From Cyanobacteria bacterium FACHB-471 (GTDB taxonomy: Bacteria > Cyanobacteriota > Cyanobacteriia > Elainellales > Elainellaceae): DNA of 64,000 nucleotides. The stretch covers positions 1 through 64,000 of the forward strand of contig JACJOC010000111.1 in assembly GCA_014695345.1 (NCBI GenBank), in the 5' to 3' direction. Both the position numbers and the translations under genes were made by a program. Position 1 is the first letter of the stretch, and every line of letters starts with the position of its first letter. The notes below the pieces were generated by a model, which was not told the origin of the DNA, ran no database searches, and saw nothing but the letters and a program-made list of their open reading frames with translations. Below are positions 52,607 to 61,542 of this stretch, in pieces.

Positions 52607-54307
52607 ATGCAAACGGATCGAAGTATGTCTGCTCTCAAACCATCTTTTTGTCAGATTGTTCCGCTGCCGACGTTTCAACGGTTACAAGAATTGTTGCAGC
52701 AGATGGTTCATGCGACTGAGGCGGAATCTCTAGTGTTGACGGACAGTTTAACTGTGTCAGATGAGCTTGAGCAAATCGGGGTAGGGCAATTTACGCTGAT
52801 TGTCTCAAAGCCGTTTAGCGCTTTGCTATGGCGGGAAGCGTTTCAAACTGAGAAGAACAGTTTTCAGGATGAGCGGCGTATGTGCCGAGTTGATTTGACC
52901 TTTGAGCCAGAGGCGATCGCCACTTTCTTACATCAACTCAACGCTTTACCACACAAACCGACCTTTCCGCAAACCATTAAACAACTTTGTGCAAAGCTAC
53001 GGCCAAACAATCCCCGGATTCAAAGTGAATTTACGCTGCGGCTAATTGCCGCTCTCTCGACTGCGCCTGCGGCTAGCTCAGATTTTTCCTCGGAGGCAAA
53101 GCAGCAGTCTCAAACCTTGGAACATCAGGTCATCGAGCGTACTCAAGAGCTACATGATGCTGTGCTGGCAGCCCAGTCGGCAAGTCGGGCAAAAAGTGAG
53201 TTTTTGGCAGCGATGAGCCACGAACTGCGAACGCCGCTCACCTGCATCATTGGTATGTCTTCGACTCTCTTGCGCTGGTCATTAGGAGAGCTAAACCAGC
53301 GTCAACGAGATTGTCTACAAATTATTCACGACAGCGGTGAACATTTGCTAGAGCTGATCAATGACATTCTCGATCTTTCGCAGCTAGAGGCTGGCAAGGC
53401 AATTCTTAATCTGCGTGAATTTTCGCTCTCTAGATTAGCCCAGCAAAGCCTGAAGGCATTTGCAGAAAAGGCAGAAGCGAAGCAGGTGAATTTAGAGATT
53501 GATCTGCATCTGGAGCCAGATTGCGATCGCTTTACCGCAGACCCCCACCGAGTTCGGCAAATTTTGTTTAACCTGCTGAGCAACGCGATCAAGTTTACTC
53601 CATCGGGTGGCAGGGTCACACTAAGAGTTTTTGCGAGTCGAGATTTTGCCACATTTCAAGTCAAAGATACGGGAATTGGCATTCCCGAACATCAGCGATC
53701 GCTCCTATTCCAAAAATTTCAGCAGCTTGACCAATCCTATCGCCGTCAGTACGAAGGCACAGGACTGGGGCTGGCGCTGGCAAAACAACTGGCAGAGCTA
53801 CACAGCGGTTGGATTGACGTAGACTCGACCGTTGGCGTAGGTTCTGTCTTTACTGTGCGACTGCCTGCCCTGCGAACTCAGGCAGTCGGAGCCGCCCCGC
53901 GAAAGTTAGATCTACCAGTTCTGCCTACCCAACCAGCCGGACAGATCGTTCTAATCGAAGGACAAGAGGAAAGCGCTAATCTGATTTACCCGATGCTGAC
54001 AGCAGCCGGATATCAGGTGGTGTGGGTGCTAGAAGGGTCAGCAGCGATCAACCAACTCGAAGTTCTCCAACCGATCGCTGTCATTGTCAACCTGCAACTG
54101 CCCGACATCGACGGTCACAGCCTCATCCGCCAGCTACGCGAAAACCCTGCTACCAAAAGGCTCAAGATTGTTGCTTTGATGAGCGACACCCTACCAGAAG
54201 ACCAAAAGCACTGCTTTTTAGCAGGTGCCGATGATTGTCTAGCTAGCCCGATTCAACCAGAAGAGGTGTTGCAAAAGGTGATTGCGTTGACGGCCGTAGT
54301 GAGGTGA
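52607..54307 (+). CDS. Sensor histidine kinase with degenerate receiver domain
   Basis: 566 residues from the ATG at 52607, with GAGGA five bases upstream; a TTG at 52571 is less likely. An N-terminal sensory region of about 150 residues (IVPLPTFQRLQELLQQMV, then IGVGQFTLIVSKPFSALLW) is soluble and of unknown ligand. HisKA: SEFLAAMSHELRTPLTCII. ATPase: NLLSNAIKFTPSGG, KDTGIGIPEH, GTGLGLALAKQL. The C-terminal receiver fold reads VIVNLQLPDIDG: Asn replaces the phosphoacceptor Asp, the acidic pocket is IEGQEE, and the Lys position reads SPIQPEE. So it is a pseudo-receiver, as in the clock kinase CikA. It follows the cyclase gene. Confidence 0.93.
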   Translation: MQTDRSMSALKPSFCQIVPLPTFQRLQELLQQMVHATEAESLVLTDSLTVSDELEQIGVGQFTLIVSKPFSALLWREAFQTEKNSFQDERRMCRVDLTFEPEAIATFLHQLNALPHKPTFPQTIKQLCAKLRPNNPRIQSEFTLRLIAALSTAPAASSDFSSEAKQQSQTLEHQVIERTQELHDAVLAAQSASRAKSEFLAAMSHELRTPLTCIIGMSSTLLRWSLGELNQRQRDCLQIIHDSGEHLLELINDILDLSQLEAGKAILNLREFSLSRLAQQSLKAFAEKAEAKQVNLEIDLHLEPDCDRFTADPHRVRQILFNLLSNAIKFTPSGGRVTLRVFASRDFATFQVKDTGIGIPEHQRSLLFQKFQQLDQSYRRQYEGTGLGLALAKQLAELHSGWIDVDSTVGVGSVFTVRLPALRTQAVGAAPRKLDLPVLPTQPAGQIVLIEGQEESANLIYPMLTAAGYQVVWVLEGSAAINQLEVLQPIAVIVNLQLPDIDGHSLIRQLRENPATKRLKIVALMSDTLPEDQKHCFLAGADDCLASPIQPEEVLQKVIALTAVVR

Positions 54308-54478
54308 TGGGGGTTGAGGGTTAGGGATTGGGGTTACCCTTTCCCCTCGTTACAAGGTGAAACTTGGGAACGAGTTGATACTGCTTTCCCTAGCCCCCAG
54401 CCCCTAACCCCTTCCCCTCCCTTTCCGGTTTTCACCTCACAACTCAAGAGAGTAGGACATAAGTCTCTTTAAATCTCC

Positions 54479-55765
54479 ATGAAAGAAGCTGATTCTCTCT
54501 TTGAGCAAGCCTTACGCTTTCATGCGGAGGAAAGGTATGAGGAGGCGATCGCCACTTATGACCGTATCTTGCAGAACAAACCTAGCTCCCATCGCGCCTG
54601 GAACCATCGAGGCTTGGCACTTGCTGACCTGGAGTTTTACGGGGAGGCGCTAGTCAGCTACGATCAGGCGTTGCGCTACAAAGCGACGTACCCGGAAGCC
54701 TGGAGCAATCGGGGTGATTGTCTAGCAGCACTCAGGCGTTATCAGAAGGCGATCGCCAGTTTTGACAAAGCGCTAGAATTGGAGCCAACCTACTTTGAAG
54801 CCTGGAATGGTCGCGGGGTAGCGCTGTTGGGCATGGAGGAATATGAGGAAGCGATCGCCAGCTTTGACAAAGCTCTGGCCTTTGCACCCGACGACTGCGA
54901 GGCTTGGAACAATCGCGGCATTGCATTAATTAGCTGCGACCAATTTGAGGAAGCGTTGGTTAATTTTGACCAGGCGTTGCGGCTCGAACCTGACTACTAC
55001 CAGGCGTATAGTAACAAGGCGAATGTGTTGCTGTTGCTCCAGCGATTTGAGGAGGCAGTCTCCAGCTTTGATCAGGCGCTTCACTTGGAACCAGATGACG
55101 TGGGTGCGTGGCACAACCGGGGTATGGCTCTGGCAAATTTGAAACGCTATGCTGAAGCCTTTAACAGCTTCGATCGCGCCCTTCAACTAGGGTTCGCTAC
55201 ACCCGAAGTCTGGCACAACCGGGGCATGATGTTAGCCAATTTGGGGCATCACCAGGAAGCGATCGCCAGTTATGACCAGTCCCTTGAGCAAACCGATCAT
55301 CCAGATATCTGGAACAATCGAGGACTGGCTTTGCTGAAGTTAGAACGTCACGAAGAGGCGATCGCCAGCTTTGATAAGGTCCTGAAATTGAATCCAGAAC
55401 TTCACCTTACCTGGGATAACCGGGGACTGGCACTCACCGTCCTAGGTCGCCACGAGGAAGCGATCGCCAGCTTTGACGAAGCACTTCAGCGCAAACCTGA
55501 CTACTATCAGGCGTGGAACAATCGGGGCATTGCTTTGTACAGTCTGGAACGTTACGACGATGCGATTGCCAGCTATGATCGCGCCCTTTGGCTCAACCCA
55601 AACATTCCCCAAGCCTGGAATAATCGAGGGAATGCCCTGCGTCGCTTGGGTCAGCGAGATGAAGCGATCACCAGCTACGACCACGCCCTTGACCTCAACC
55701 CCAATTACGAACTCGCCAAACAAAGCCGAGAATCGACCTTAAAGGAACTCACTACCAGCAATTAG
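54479..55765 (+). CDS. TPR protein of about twelve repeats
   Basis: 428 residues made almost wholly of 34-residue TPR units, about twelve, with the WNNRGxALxxLxRxEEAIASFDKAL consensus; one unit is 33 residues. No signal peptide or other domain. It would form a superhelical scaffold for protein binding. Six HIP1 octamers occur at the same place in the units (coding for EAIA), at 54545, 54749, 54851, 55259, 55358 and 55460, spaced by the repeat length. It stands 171 bases after the kinase gene in the same direction. Confidence 0.95.
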   Translation: MKEADSLFEQALRFHAEERYEEAIATYDRILQNKPSSHRAWNHRGLALADLEFYGEALVSYDQALRYKATYPEAWSNRGDCLAALRRYQKAIASFDKALELEPTYFEAWNGRGVALLGMEEYEEAIASFDKALAFAPDDCEAWNNRGIALISCDQFEEALVNFDQALRLEPDYYQAYSNKANVLLLLQRFEEAVSSFDQALHLEPDDVGAWHNRGMALANLKRYAEAFNSFDRALQLGFATPEVWHNRGMMLANLGHHQEAIASYDQSLEQTDHPDIWNNRGLALLKLERHEEAIASFDKVLKLNPELHLTWDNRGLALTVLGRHEEAIASFDEALQRKPDYYQAWNNRGIALYSLERYDDAIASYDRALWLNPNIPQAWNNRGNALRRLGQRDEAITSYDHALDLNPNYELAKQSRESTLKELTTSN

Positions 55766-55891
55766 TCCGGTAGAATTCCAAAGACCGTGATGCTGTGTTT
55801 TCAGAGCAATTTAATTTGAGAATGTTGCAGATGTGGATAGGAACGCACCGCAGTGGGCCCTTACAGAAATTGATGTGTCGCTTTTTCTAAA

Positions 55892-55930
55892 CGTGCATAG
55901 GTGTGCGGCTTCGCCGCACACCTATGCGCG
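55892..55930. repeat. Long hairpin between the TPR and peptidase genes
   Basis: GCATAGGTGTGCGGC (55895-55909) pairs exactly with GCCGCACACCTATGC (55913-55927) around TTC, and three more pairs (one G-T) extend the stem to 55892 and 55930. No T run follows. It is likely a REP-like intergenic palindrome or a terminator for the TPR gene. Confidence 0.65.
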
Positions 55931-56007
55931 CAGAAGGTCTTATGAGTTGCCACTTTTTCTGATTGATGTCAACGTTAATTAAAAGGTGTTTTAACTCCGT
56001 TAGACCC

Positions 56008-57393
56008 ATGCAGACTCAAAGTGACACACCCAAAGTTGGCGATCGTCCCTCCCTAGCTGACTCCCTTCGACAGCGGCGACAAAAACTGGCGGCATTAGTT
56101 AATTTTCCGGTGGTGTTGTGGTCGGGGCGCAGCAGTTCTCGCAACTTTCCGGCTAATGTATTTCCGTTTCGGGCGAGTAGTCACTTTCTCTACTTTGCTG
56201 GGTTGCCGTTAGAAAATGCTGCTATTCGTCTAGAGGGTGGCAAGTTAGAGCTGTTCATGGATGACGGCACGCCCGAAAGCGCTCTTTGGCATGGGGAAAC
56301 GCCAAGCCGTGCTCAGGTCGCTGAGCAAATTGGGGCAGATGCCGCTTATCCGTTGGCAGCGTTAAAGTCGCGGACCGAAGAGGCGGCGACGATCGCCGTT
56401 CAGGATGCCGCCACTCAGCTGCAACAGTCCCACTGGCTGAACCGGATGCTATCACCCGCCAATCAGCCGCAGGGAATTGATCTGGAGTTGGTAAAGGCGA
56501 TCGCCAGCCTTCGCCTCACCCACGACGAAGCAGCCCTGGCAGAAATGCGTCAGTCCGCAGCCGTCACCGTTCAAGCCCATCAAGCAGGAATGGCTGCAAC
56601 TGCCAACGCCACAACTGAAGCTGAAGTGCGAGCTGCAATGGAAGGCGTGATTATGGCGAATGGCATGACTTGCGCCTACGCCAGCATTGTTACCGTGCAG
56701 GGAGAAGTGCTGCACAACAATCACTATCACCATGTCCTGAGACCGGGCGATTTGCTACTAGCAGACGTGGGGGCAGAGACAGCATCGGGTTGGGCAGCGG
56801 ATGTGACGCGCACTTGGCCAGTTTCAGTCAAGTTTTCCTCAACCCAACGCGATCTCTATGATGTGGTGCTGGCGGCTCATGATGCCTGCATTGAGCAGAT
56901 ACGCCCCGGCGTGGAATATCGCGAAATTCACCTGTTGGCTGCTAAAGTAATCGCGGCTGGACTGGTCGATTTAGGTGTTTTGCGCGGACGGGCTGAGGAT
57001 TTAGTAGACATGGATGCTCACGCGCTATTCTTTCCGCATGGAGTTGGACATCTGCTTGGCTTAGATGTGCATGATATGGAGGATTTTGGCGATTTAGCAG
57101 GGTACGAAGCGGGTAGAGTCAGGAGCGATCGCTTTGGACTGGGCTATTTGCGGCTTGATCGTCCCCTGCGACCCGGTATGGTCGTCACGATTGAACCCGG
57201 TTTCTACCAGGTTCCAGCGATTCTCAATGACCCAAAGCGACGAGAAAATTATCGGCAAGTGGTGAACTGGGAACGGTTAGCTCAATTTGCTGACGTACGA
57301 GGCATTCGCATCGAGGATGATGTACTGGTGACGGAGACAGGTCATGAAGTGCTGACTGCGGCTTTGCCCACGGATGACTACTCATGCGATTAG
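56008..57393 (+). CDS. Aminopeptidase P-family protein (Xaa-Pro aminopeptidase type)
   Basis: 461 residues from the ATG at 56008; the frame is open from 55963. The N-terminal part (1-165) is the creatinase/AMP-P domain. The C-terminal pita-bread domain has the metal ligands: Asp in LLLADVGAETASG, Asp in AADVTRTWPVS, His in FFPHGVGHLLGLDVHD, Glu in VVTIEPGFY and Glu in IRIEDDVLVTE. It removes N-terminal residues next to proline, in the cytoplasm, with two Mn or Zn ions. It is convergent with the CrtISO-like gene, with 10 bases between the stops. Confidence 0.93.
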   Translation: MQTQSDTPKVGDRPSLADSLRQRRQKLAALVNFPVVLWSGRSSSRNFPANVFPFRASSHFLYFAGLPLENAAIRLEGGKLELFMDDGTPESALWHGETPSRAQVAEQIGADAAYPLAALKSRTEEAATIAVQDAATQLQQSHWLNRMLSPANQPQGIDLELVKAIASLRLTHDEAALAEMRQSAAVTVQAHQAGMAATANATTEAEVRAAMEGVIMANGMTCAYASIVTVQGEVLHNNHYHHVLRPGDLLLADVGAETASGWAADVTRTWPVSVKFSSTQRDLYDVVLAAHDACIEQIRPGVEYREIHLLAAKVIAAGLVDLGVLRGRAEDLVDMDAHALFFPHGVGHLLGLDVHDMEDFGDLAGYEAGRVRSDRFGLGYLRLDRPLRPGMVVTIEPGFYQVPAILNDPKRRENYRQVVNWERLAQFADVRGIRIEDDVLVTETGHEVLTAALPTDDYSCD

Positions 57394-57403
57394 GCGTAAT
57401 GCA

Positions 57404-58954
57404 CTAATTCTGTTCTCTATTCACCACTACTTCCCTAATCAACTGACGGTGCTGAGAAACCGAAGCTAGAGTGTTTGCTGCAATCATGCCGCTGGCAGCA
57501 ACCGCTGGCACCCCAATTCCCGGAAAAGTGGAATCGCCACAGCACAGTAGGTTCTTGAAGGGTGTCTTAGAGCCGGGAAACAATCCTTGTCCTGCCGCGA
57601 TCGCTGGACCATAGCTGCCTCGATCTCGCCGCAGGAAGCGTTCATGGGTTAACGGGGTTCCCACTAATGTCACGTCGCTGCGATCGCGAATATCAGGAAT
57701 GACCCGCTCTAATGCTTTCCAGAGAACCTCAGCCCGTTCTTGCTTTAACTGTTGGTAGCGATCGCTGTTGCGATTCACTCCGGACCACAGCTCATAGGGT
57801 TCTGTAGCTGGAGTATAGGCATGAATGCAGTGCTTACCAGGTGGTGCAAGGTCAGGGTCGAGCACCGATGGAATGGATACGACAACCACATTTTGAGGTG
57901 CATCCACTCCACTCTCCCAATCATTGACAATCAGATAGTGACACTCTAAGTCTGATGGCAGATCAGTGGCATCGATGCCCAGATGGAGGTGCATGAAGCT
58001 AGGGCAGGCAGGCAAATTTTGCCGTTTTTGTAGAGAGGATGAGCGAGATCCTTCCGGTATCAGCTTGAATGTATCCCAGCTAGACGCGTTCGATACAACG
58101 GCATGACGGGCAAGAATCTGCTCTCCCGTTTTCAACTGCACGCCCACTGCCTGCTGATGTTCAACTAGAATCTGTTGTACGGTCGTGTTCAAGCGTAGCT
58201 GTCCTCCATAGCGCTGCAATCCTCTGATCAGCGCATCGACTAATGCCCCTCCGCCGCCCTTGGGATAGTCCAACCTGACATCAAGGCGATACCAGTCTGC
58301 AAACATAAAAGCCATTTCAGCCGCCAGAGTGCCTCTAGCAGGTAAGCCAGAGAGCAAGAAGCAAAGCAAATCCATCCAGTGACGAATGAATGGGTCTTGA
58401 ACCACTCCCTCTAGCAGTTTGGAGAAAGGTCCTGTTAATTGGAAGATACTTCCAGCTTGTTTAAGCGCATTCGGCAGGAAAGGAGAAAGGGTGTTGAGCA
58501 CGCCCCAGTCCGATCGCACTGCAATAGGAGGAATGGCAGTAGAAGCCGCCTTCAGGGGAGCCATTACCTGTTGCAACTGTTGCCACTCTGCGACTGCCTC
58601 TGCTCCCCGCCATTCTTGCAAAATCTGCTTAAACGGTTCTGCCCCTACTACTGCCCGAAAGTATCCTTCGGGTAAAAAACAGCCCCAAGCGTTATAGGTT
58701 AACCAAGGAATATCTTCTCCAATCGCATCTAAGACTTGGCGCAGCGGATTGGCAGAGGGGCTATAGGAAAGCCCTGAATAGAGAGAGGGACCAGAATCAA
58801 AGTAGAACCCTTGCCGTTCAAACGTATGGGCAGCTCCACCTGGAATGTTGTGGCTTTCACAAACCACTACCCGAAAGCCGTATCGAGCGAGTAACGCTGC
58901 ACAACAAAGACCACCCATACCACTGCCAACGACCACGACATCTACAGTTTCCAT
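57404..58954 (-). CDS. FAD-dependent oxidoreductase of the CrtISO/phytoene desaturase family
   Basis: 516 residues. Dinucleotide-binding VVVGSGMGGLCCAALLARYG with Glu in VCESHNIPGG, substrate region FERQGFYFDSGPSLYSGLSY, and the C-terminal FAD loop FPGIGVPAVAASGMIAANTL. The general layout is that of carotene isomerases (CrtISO/CrtH) and related desaturases or FAD-dependent retinol saturases. It is likely membrane associated and acts on an isoprenoid, but which one cannot be told. I withhold a gene symbol because several paralogues exist in cyanobacteria. Confidence 0.88.
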   Translation of the reverse strand: METVDVVVVGSGMGGLCCAALLARYGFRVVVCESHNIPGGAAHTFERQGFYFDSGPSLYSGLSYSPSANPLRQVLDAIGEDIPWLTYNAWGCFLPEGYFRAVVGAEPFKQILQEWRGAEAVAEWQQLQQVMAPLKAASTAIPPIAVRSDWGVLNTLSPFLPNALKQAGSIFQLTGPFSKLLEGVVQDPFIRHWMDLLCFLLSGLPARGTLAAEMAFMFADWYRLDVRLDYPKGGGGALVDALIRGLQRYGGQLRLNTTVQQILVEHQQAVGVQLKTGEQILARHAVVSNASSWDTFKLIPEGSRSSSLQKRQNLPACPSFMHLHLGIDATDLPSDLECHYLIVNDWESGVDAPQNVVVVSIPSVLDPDLAPPGKHCIHAYTPATEPYELWSGVNRNSDRYQQLKQERAEVLWKALERVIPDIRDRSDVTLVGTPLTHERFLRRDRGSYGPAIAAGQGLFPGSKTPFKNLLCCGDSTFPGIGVPAVAASGMIAANTLASVSQHRQLIREVVVNREQN

Positions 58955-59010
58955 AACTGGTTAATCCGGCTACCTCAATCACCTTTGTGATTCTATCTCT
59001 CCCTCATTGA

Positions 59011-59205
59011 TCAGGTTAATGAAGCGATCGAGTGAGTGTTGGATTGCAGATATCTCATGTTTACGGCTTCCCAGTTGGCTTTTGGTTCACTAGTGATGTG
59101 AAAGAGTACCTCAACTTTTCGCCCTTCTGCATCTAAACCAATGACCAGTAGCCCTCGGCTTGTTTGTTCTTGTGCAAAGATGCCTTTCAGGTCTGAGAAC
59201 TTCAT
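59011..59205 (-). CDS. Small hypothetical protein
   Basis: 64 residues: MKFSDLKGIFAQEQTSRGLL, then VIGLDAEGRKVEVLFHITSEP and a short helical tail. ATG at 59203-59205; the ribosome binding site is weak (GAGAG). It follows the DUF4385 gene by 14 bases and is probably co-transcribed. No family recognised; compact alternating beta pattern. Confidence 0.55.
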   Translation of the reverse strand: MKFSDLKGIFAQEQTSRGLLVIGLDAEGRKVEVLFHITSEPKANWEAVNMRYLQSNTHSIASLT

Positions 59206-59219
59206 GCATCCACTCTCGG

Positions 59220-59732
59220 TTAAGAACCTGAACTTTTGACAGCAACAGTCTCAGAGTGTTCGTACTGATTACGATGGCGTGCGGCTTTGCCGTCCCTGAA
59301 GGGTGCGCTTAATCGCGTATACTCCGGATCAGTTTTAGCCAGTTGCCACTTCTCGTAGAAGATCCTGGCAGATTCAGCCTTGATTGGATCTTCTTCACGG
59401 GGTAGAACTACTTTGGAGCCTGCTGCATATTTACGCCCCGACTTGTGATTGGCATAGCGACGAGCGCGCGTGTAGCCCATTTGCAAAAACTTTCGTGCCA
59501 TGTCCATGCCAACAAAATCGCTTTCCGCCTTGTAGTCAAGAAATAGGCTGTAGATTTTGTCAGCAGACTGGCGGGCAATCTCCGGAGTTTTAAACTTCCA
59601 GTAGGGCAGAATCTCGCCCTTATAGGGTTCAACCAGCAAAACGCCCTGTTCACCCCGACCAATTCGATACAGTTCTGGATGCTGGCGAAAGTCGATCGCC
59701 TTGAAATCGAGTGAGTAATCAAATTCCTTCAT
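59220..59732 (-). CDS. DUF4385 protein
   Basis: 170 residues from the ATG at 59730-59732. The frame stays open 73 codons further upstream, but that part lies inside the composite repeat (copy C) and looks non-coding. MKEFDYSLDFKAIDFRQHPE, RIGRGEQGVLLVEPYKGEIL, GMDMARKFLQMGYTRARRYA and HKSGRKYA are typical of DUF4385, a family known from bacteria and phages with unknown function. Basic and soluble. The small gene at 59011 follows. Confidence 0.82.
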   Translation of the reverse strand: MKEFDYSLDFKAIDFRQHPELYRIGRGEQGVLLVEPYKGEILPYWKFKTPEIARQSADKIYSLFLDYKAESDFVGMDMARKFLQMGYTRARRYANHKSGRKYAAGSKVVLPREEDPIKAESARIFYEKWQLAKTDPEYTRLSAPFRDGKAARHRNQYEHSETVAVKSSGS

Positions 59733-60273
59733 TTGCAAAGATTGAACTAAACCCAAGACTGCCAATTTTGATTCAGCTTCTTTATCTTGATCGAATCTAT
59801 TGCCCGTAAAATCGCTCTGCTGACATACTGTATGTCTGTCACTGAAAGCAAAGATGTGTATAGACGACTTAGAAGGTTGGGCGATCGCACTAAAGGTTTG
59901 TGTCGTGCAACTTCGATGTTGGTCTATGACAGCAAAGGAAGCCATAGACAAACCTAAAGGTTGAGCGATCGCATTAAAGGTTCATGTGGGCAAACAAAAG
60001 AATTAGCTGACCGCAACAAAGAATTGTTCCATAACAACAAAGGATTGGTGGCAAACAAGAAGGGTTGAGCCCAACACAACAAAGGAGTGATACCAAATCC
60101 GTCTGTAGAGTAGCGGTATCGTTAGGGGCAAAGCATTCGGCAAAAGAATTGTACTTCATGTGGCAGGGATTGTGCCCGCATGCTTCGCCCGTACACCAAA
60201 TGCTGTTTTTTTACGAAACAGATTCCGTTTCCGTAGGATGGAACGACACAATAGAAGCGGTTTCCTTAGCTCC
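59733..60273. other. Intergenic region upstream of the DUF4385 gene
   Basis: About 540 bases between two minus-strand genes. It contains copy C of the composite repeat (59815-60090, inverted relative to A and B). The remaining 60091-60273 has no supported gene; a plus-strand frame over 60065-60457 overlaps the DUF790 gene and is a shadow. Confidence 0.5.
59815..60090 (-). repeat. Composite HIP1 repeat, copy C (inverted)
   Basis: On the plus strand it reads GGCGATCGCACTAAAGGTTT, then TTCGATGTTGGTCTATGACA, GCAAAGGAAGCCATAGAC, a second GAGCGATCGCATTAAAGG, then a series of CAACAAAGAATTG, CAACAAAGGATTG, CAAGAAGGGTTGAG and CACAACAAAGGAGTG boxes. The core 59907-59977 matches the cores of A and B in reverse. 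It lacks the left part shared by A and B. Confidence 0.8.
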
Positions 60274-61515
60274 TCAGCCAGGCTCATTTCTCTCAGAACT
60301 GGCTTGCAACACAGTTAGAACTGCCTTGGGCGATAGTTTATCCTTAAACCAAATCACTTTAGCGGGAGTCTCGCTGACCTTAACGCCTGCTTTCTCCAGG
60401 TTAAGCCGTTCTGAGATTGCCAAAATCAAGTTATCCCGTTCAGATTGGCGCACCTGAGAAAACTTTTTACGCAGATATTCGGGTCGCCAGTAGCCAACAA
60501 TTTCTAACAGAAAGTCGCGTCCGTCAGGGTGAACCAGCCGAAAGTCAGGAATCATGACGCTACCAGGAATTGGGATCAAATCTACTTCTCGTTCCAAAGT
60601 CCACTCAGATTTAAGTGCATCCCAGCGATCGGCAAAAGATTCCTCTAACATGCTGTCGTAGGGTTTCCCAGGTGGATAGTGAGTTACCAAACCACAGTCT
60701 GAGTTGAGGCTGAAGCGACGAGTTTTTTTAGCGTTGGTGTAGCTGTCGCGGATTTGCAGTTCTGCGGTGAGGCTCCACTTCGTGACGTGCAGCAAAGCGG
60801 GAATCAATTTGGCAATATCTAATCCATAGCGAGTGCTAGGTTTGAACAGGCTAGTTGGCCCATCAATGGTGATTGTGAAACCGTGATCGGCATCGCCCTC
60901 AATGTAAGCCATCAAGCCAAACAGCTTGAGGTAGCGAAACAGCAACTTATATTCACCCGGATCGTTGCGATGGGCGGTAATGATGATGTGGCTGGCTTTG
61001 TAGAAAATGCCCTGAACCTGAGACAAGTTGTAGCGATGCAGCAATGCCTCTGATGTGGGAGCTTCAAACTGGGTCAGAATGCGATTTTCTGCCAGGTCAG
61101 CATAAAGTCCAGCGCCAATTTGGTCGGGGAGCACTTCGCGGTCTAGCTCTTGAGTAAGGTGATCTGCCAGTTTGGTTAGAGTTGCCTGAGCCGTTTGGGG
61201 AAGGGGGGCAGCTTGGGCGGAGAGCGCAAAAACCCGCTGGCGCAAAAGCTGCGGTTCAAGCGGACTGACGACTTCAAAGGTGCTAAAGCTGCTTTTGAGA
61301 ATGTGGGCTAAGCCGCGCTTAATCCGGTAGTCGGTATCTTCGCCTTCTAACTCCTGAAGCTGGCGATTCAGTTCGCCCTGAGTTTTGCCCTGCATCTGTT
61401 GGAAGAGGTTGATCAGGTCAGTGGCGATCGCCCCATACTTCTGCCCGATCCCCAATCGCTTCGGCGTGATTTCTTCTCCGTTTTGCCGACTAATTAAGAG
61501 ATCGCTGGGCAACAT
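60274..61515 (-). CDS. DUF790 (Bax1-like) nuclease
   Basis: 413 residues. MLPSDLLISRQNGEEITPKR, YGLDIAKLIPALLHVTKW, and a C-terminal nuclease-like core with PDFRLVHPDGRDFLLEIVGYW (PD...ExV, a PD-(D/E)XK arrangement). This is DUF790, the family of archaeal Bax1, a structure-specific nuclease that works with the XPB helicase. No XPB gene lies in this window. The CcbP-type gene is 27 bases upstream on the same strand and is likely in one operon with it. Confidence 0.85.
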   Translation of the reverse strand: MLPSDLLISRQNGEEITPKRLGIGQKYGAIATDLINLFQQMQGKTQGELNRQLQELEGEDTDYRIKRGLAHILKSSFSTFEVVSPLEPQLLRQRVFALSAQAAPLPQTAQATLTKLADHLTQELDREVLPDQIGAGLYADLAENRILTQFEAPTSEALLHRYNLSQVQGIFYKASHIIITAHRNDPGEYKLLFRYLKLFGLMAYIEGDADHGFTITIDGPTSLFKPSTRYGLDIAKLIPALLHVTKWSLTAELQIRDSYTNAKKTRRFSLNSDCGLVTHYPPGKPYDSMLEESFADRWDALKSEWTLEREVDLIPIPGSVMIPDFRLVHPDGRDFLLEIVGYWRPEYLRKKFSQVRQSERDNLILAISERLNLEKAGVKVSETPAKVIWFKDKLSPKAVLTVLQASSERNEPG

Positions 61516-61542
61516 GATGCTTTCTGGCTAACAGCCTTTATC

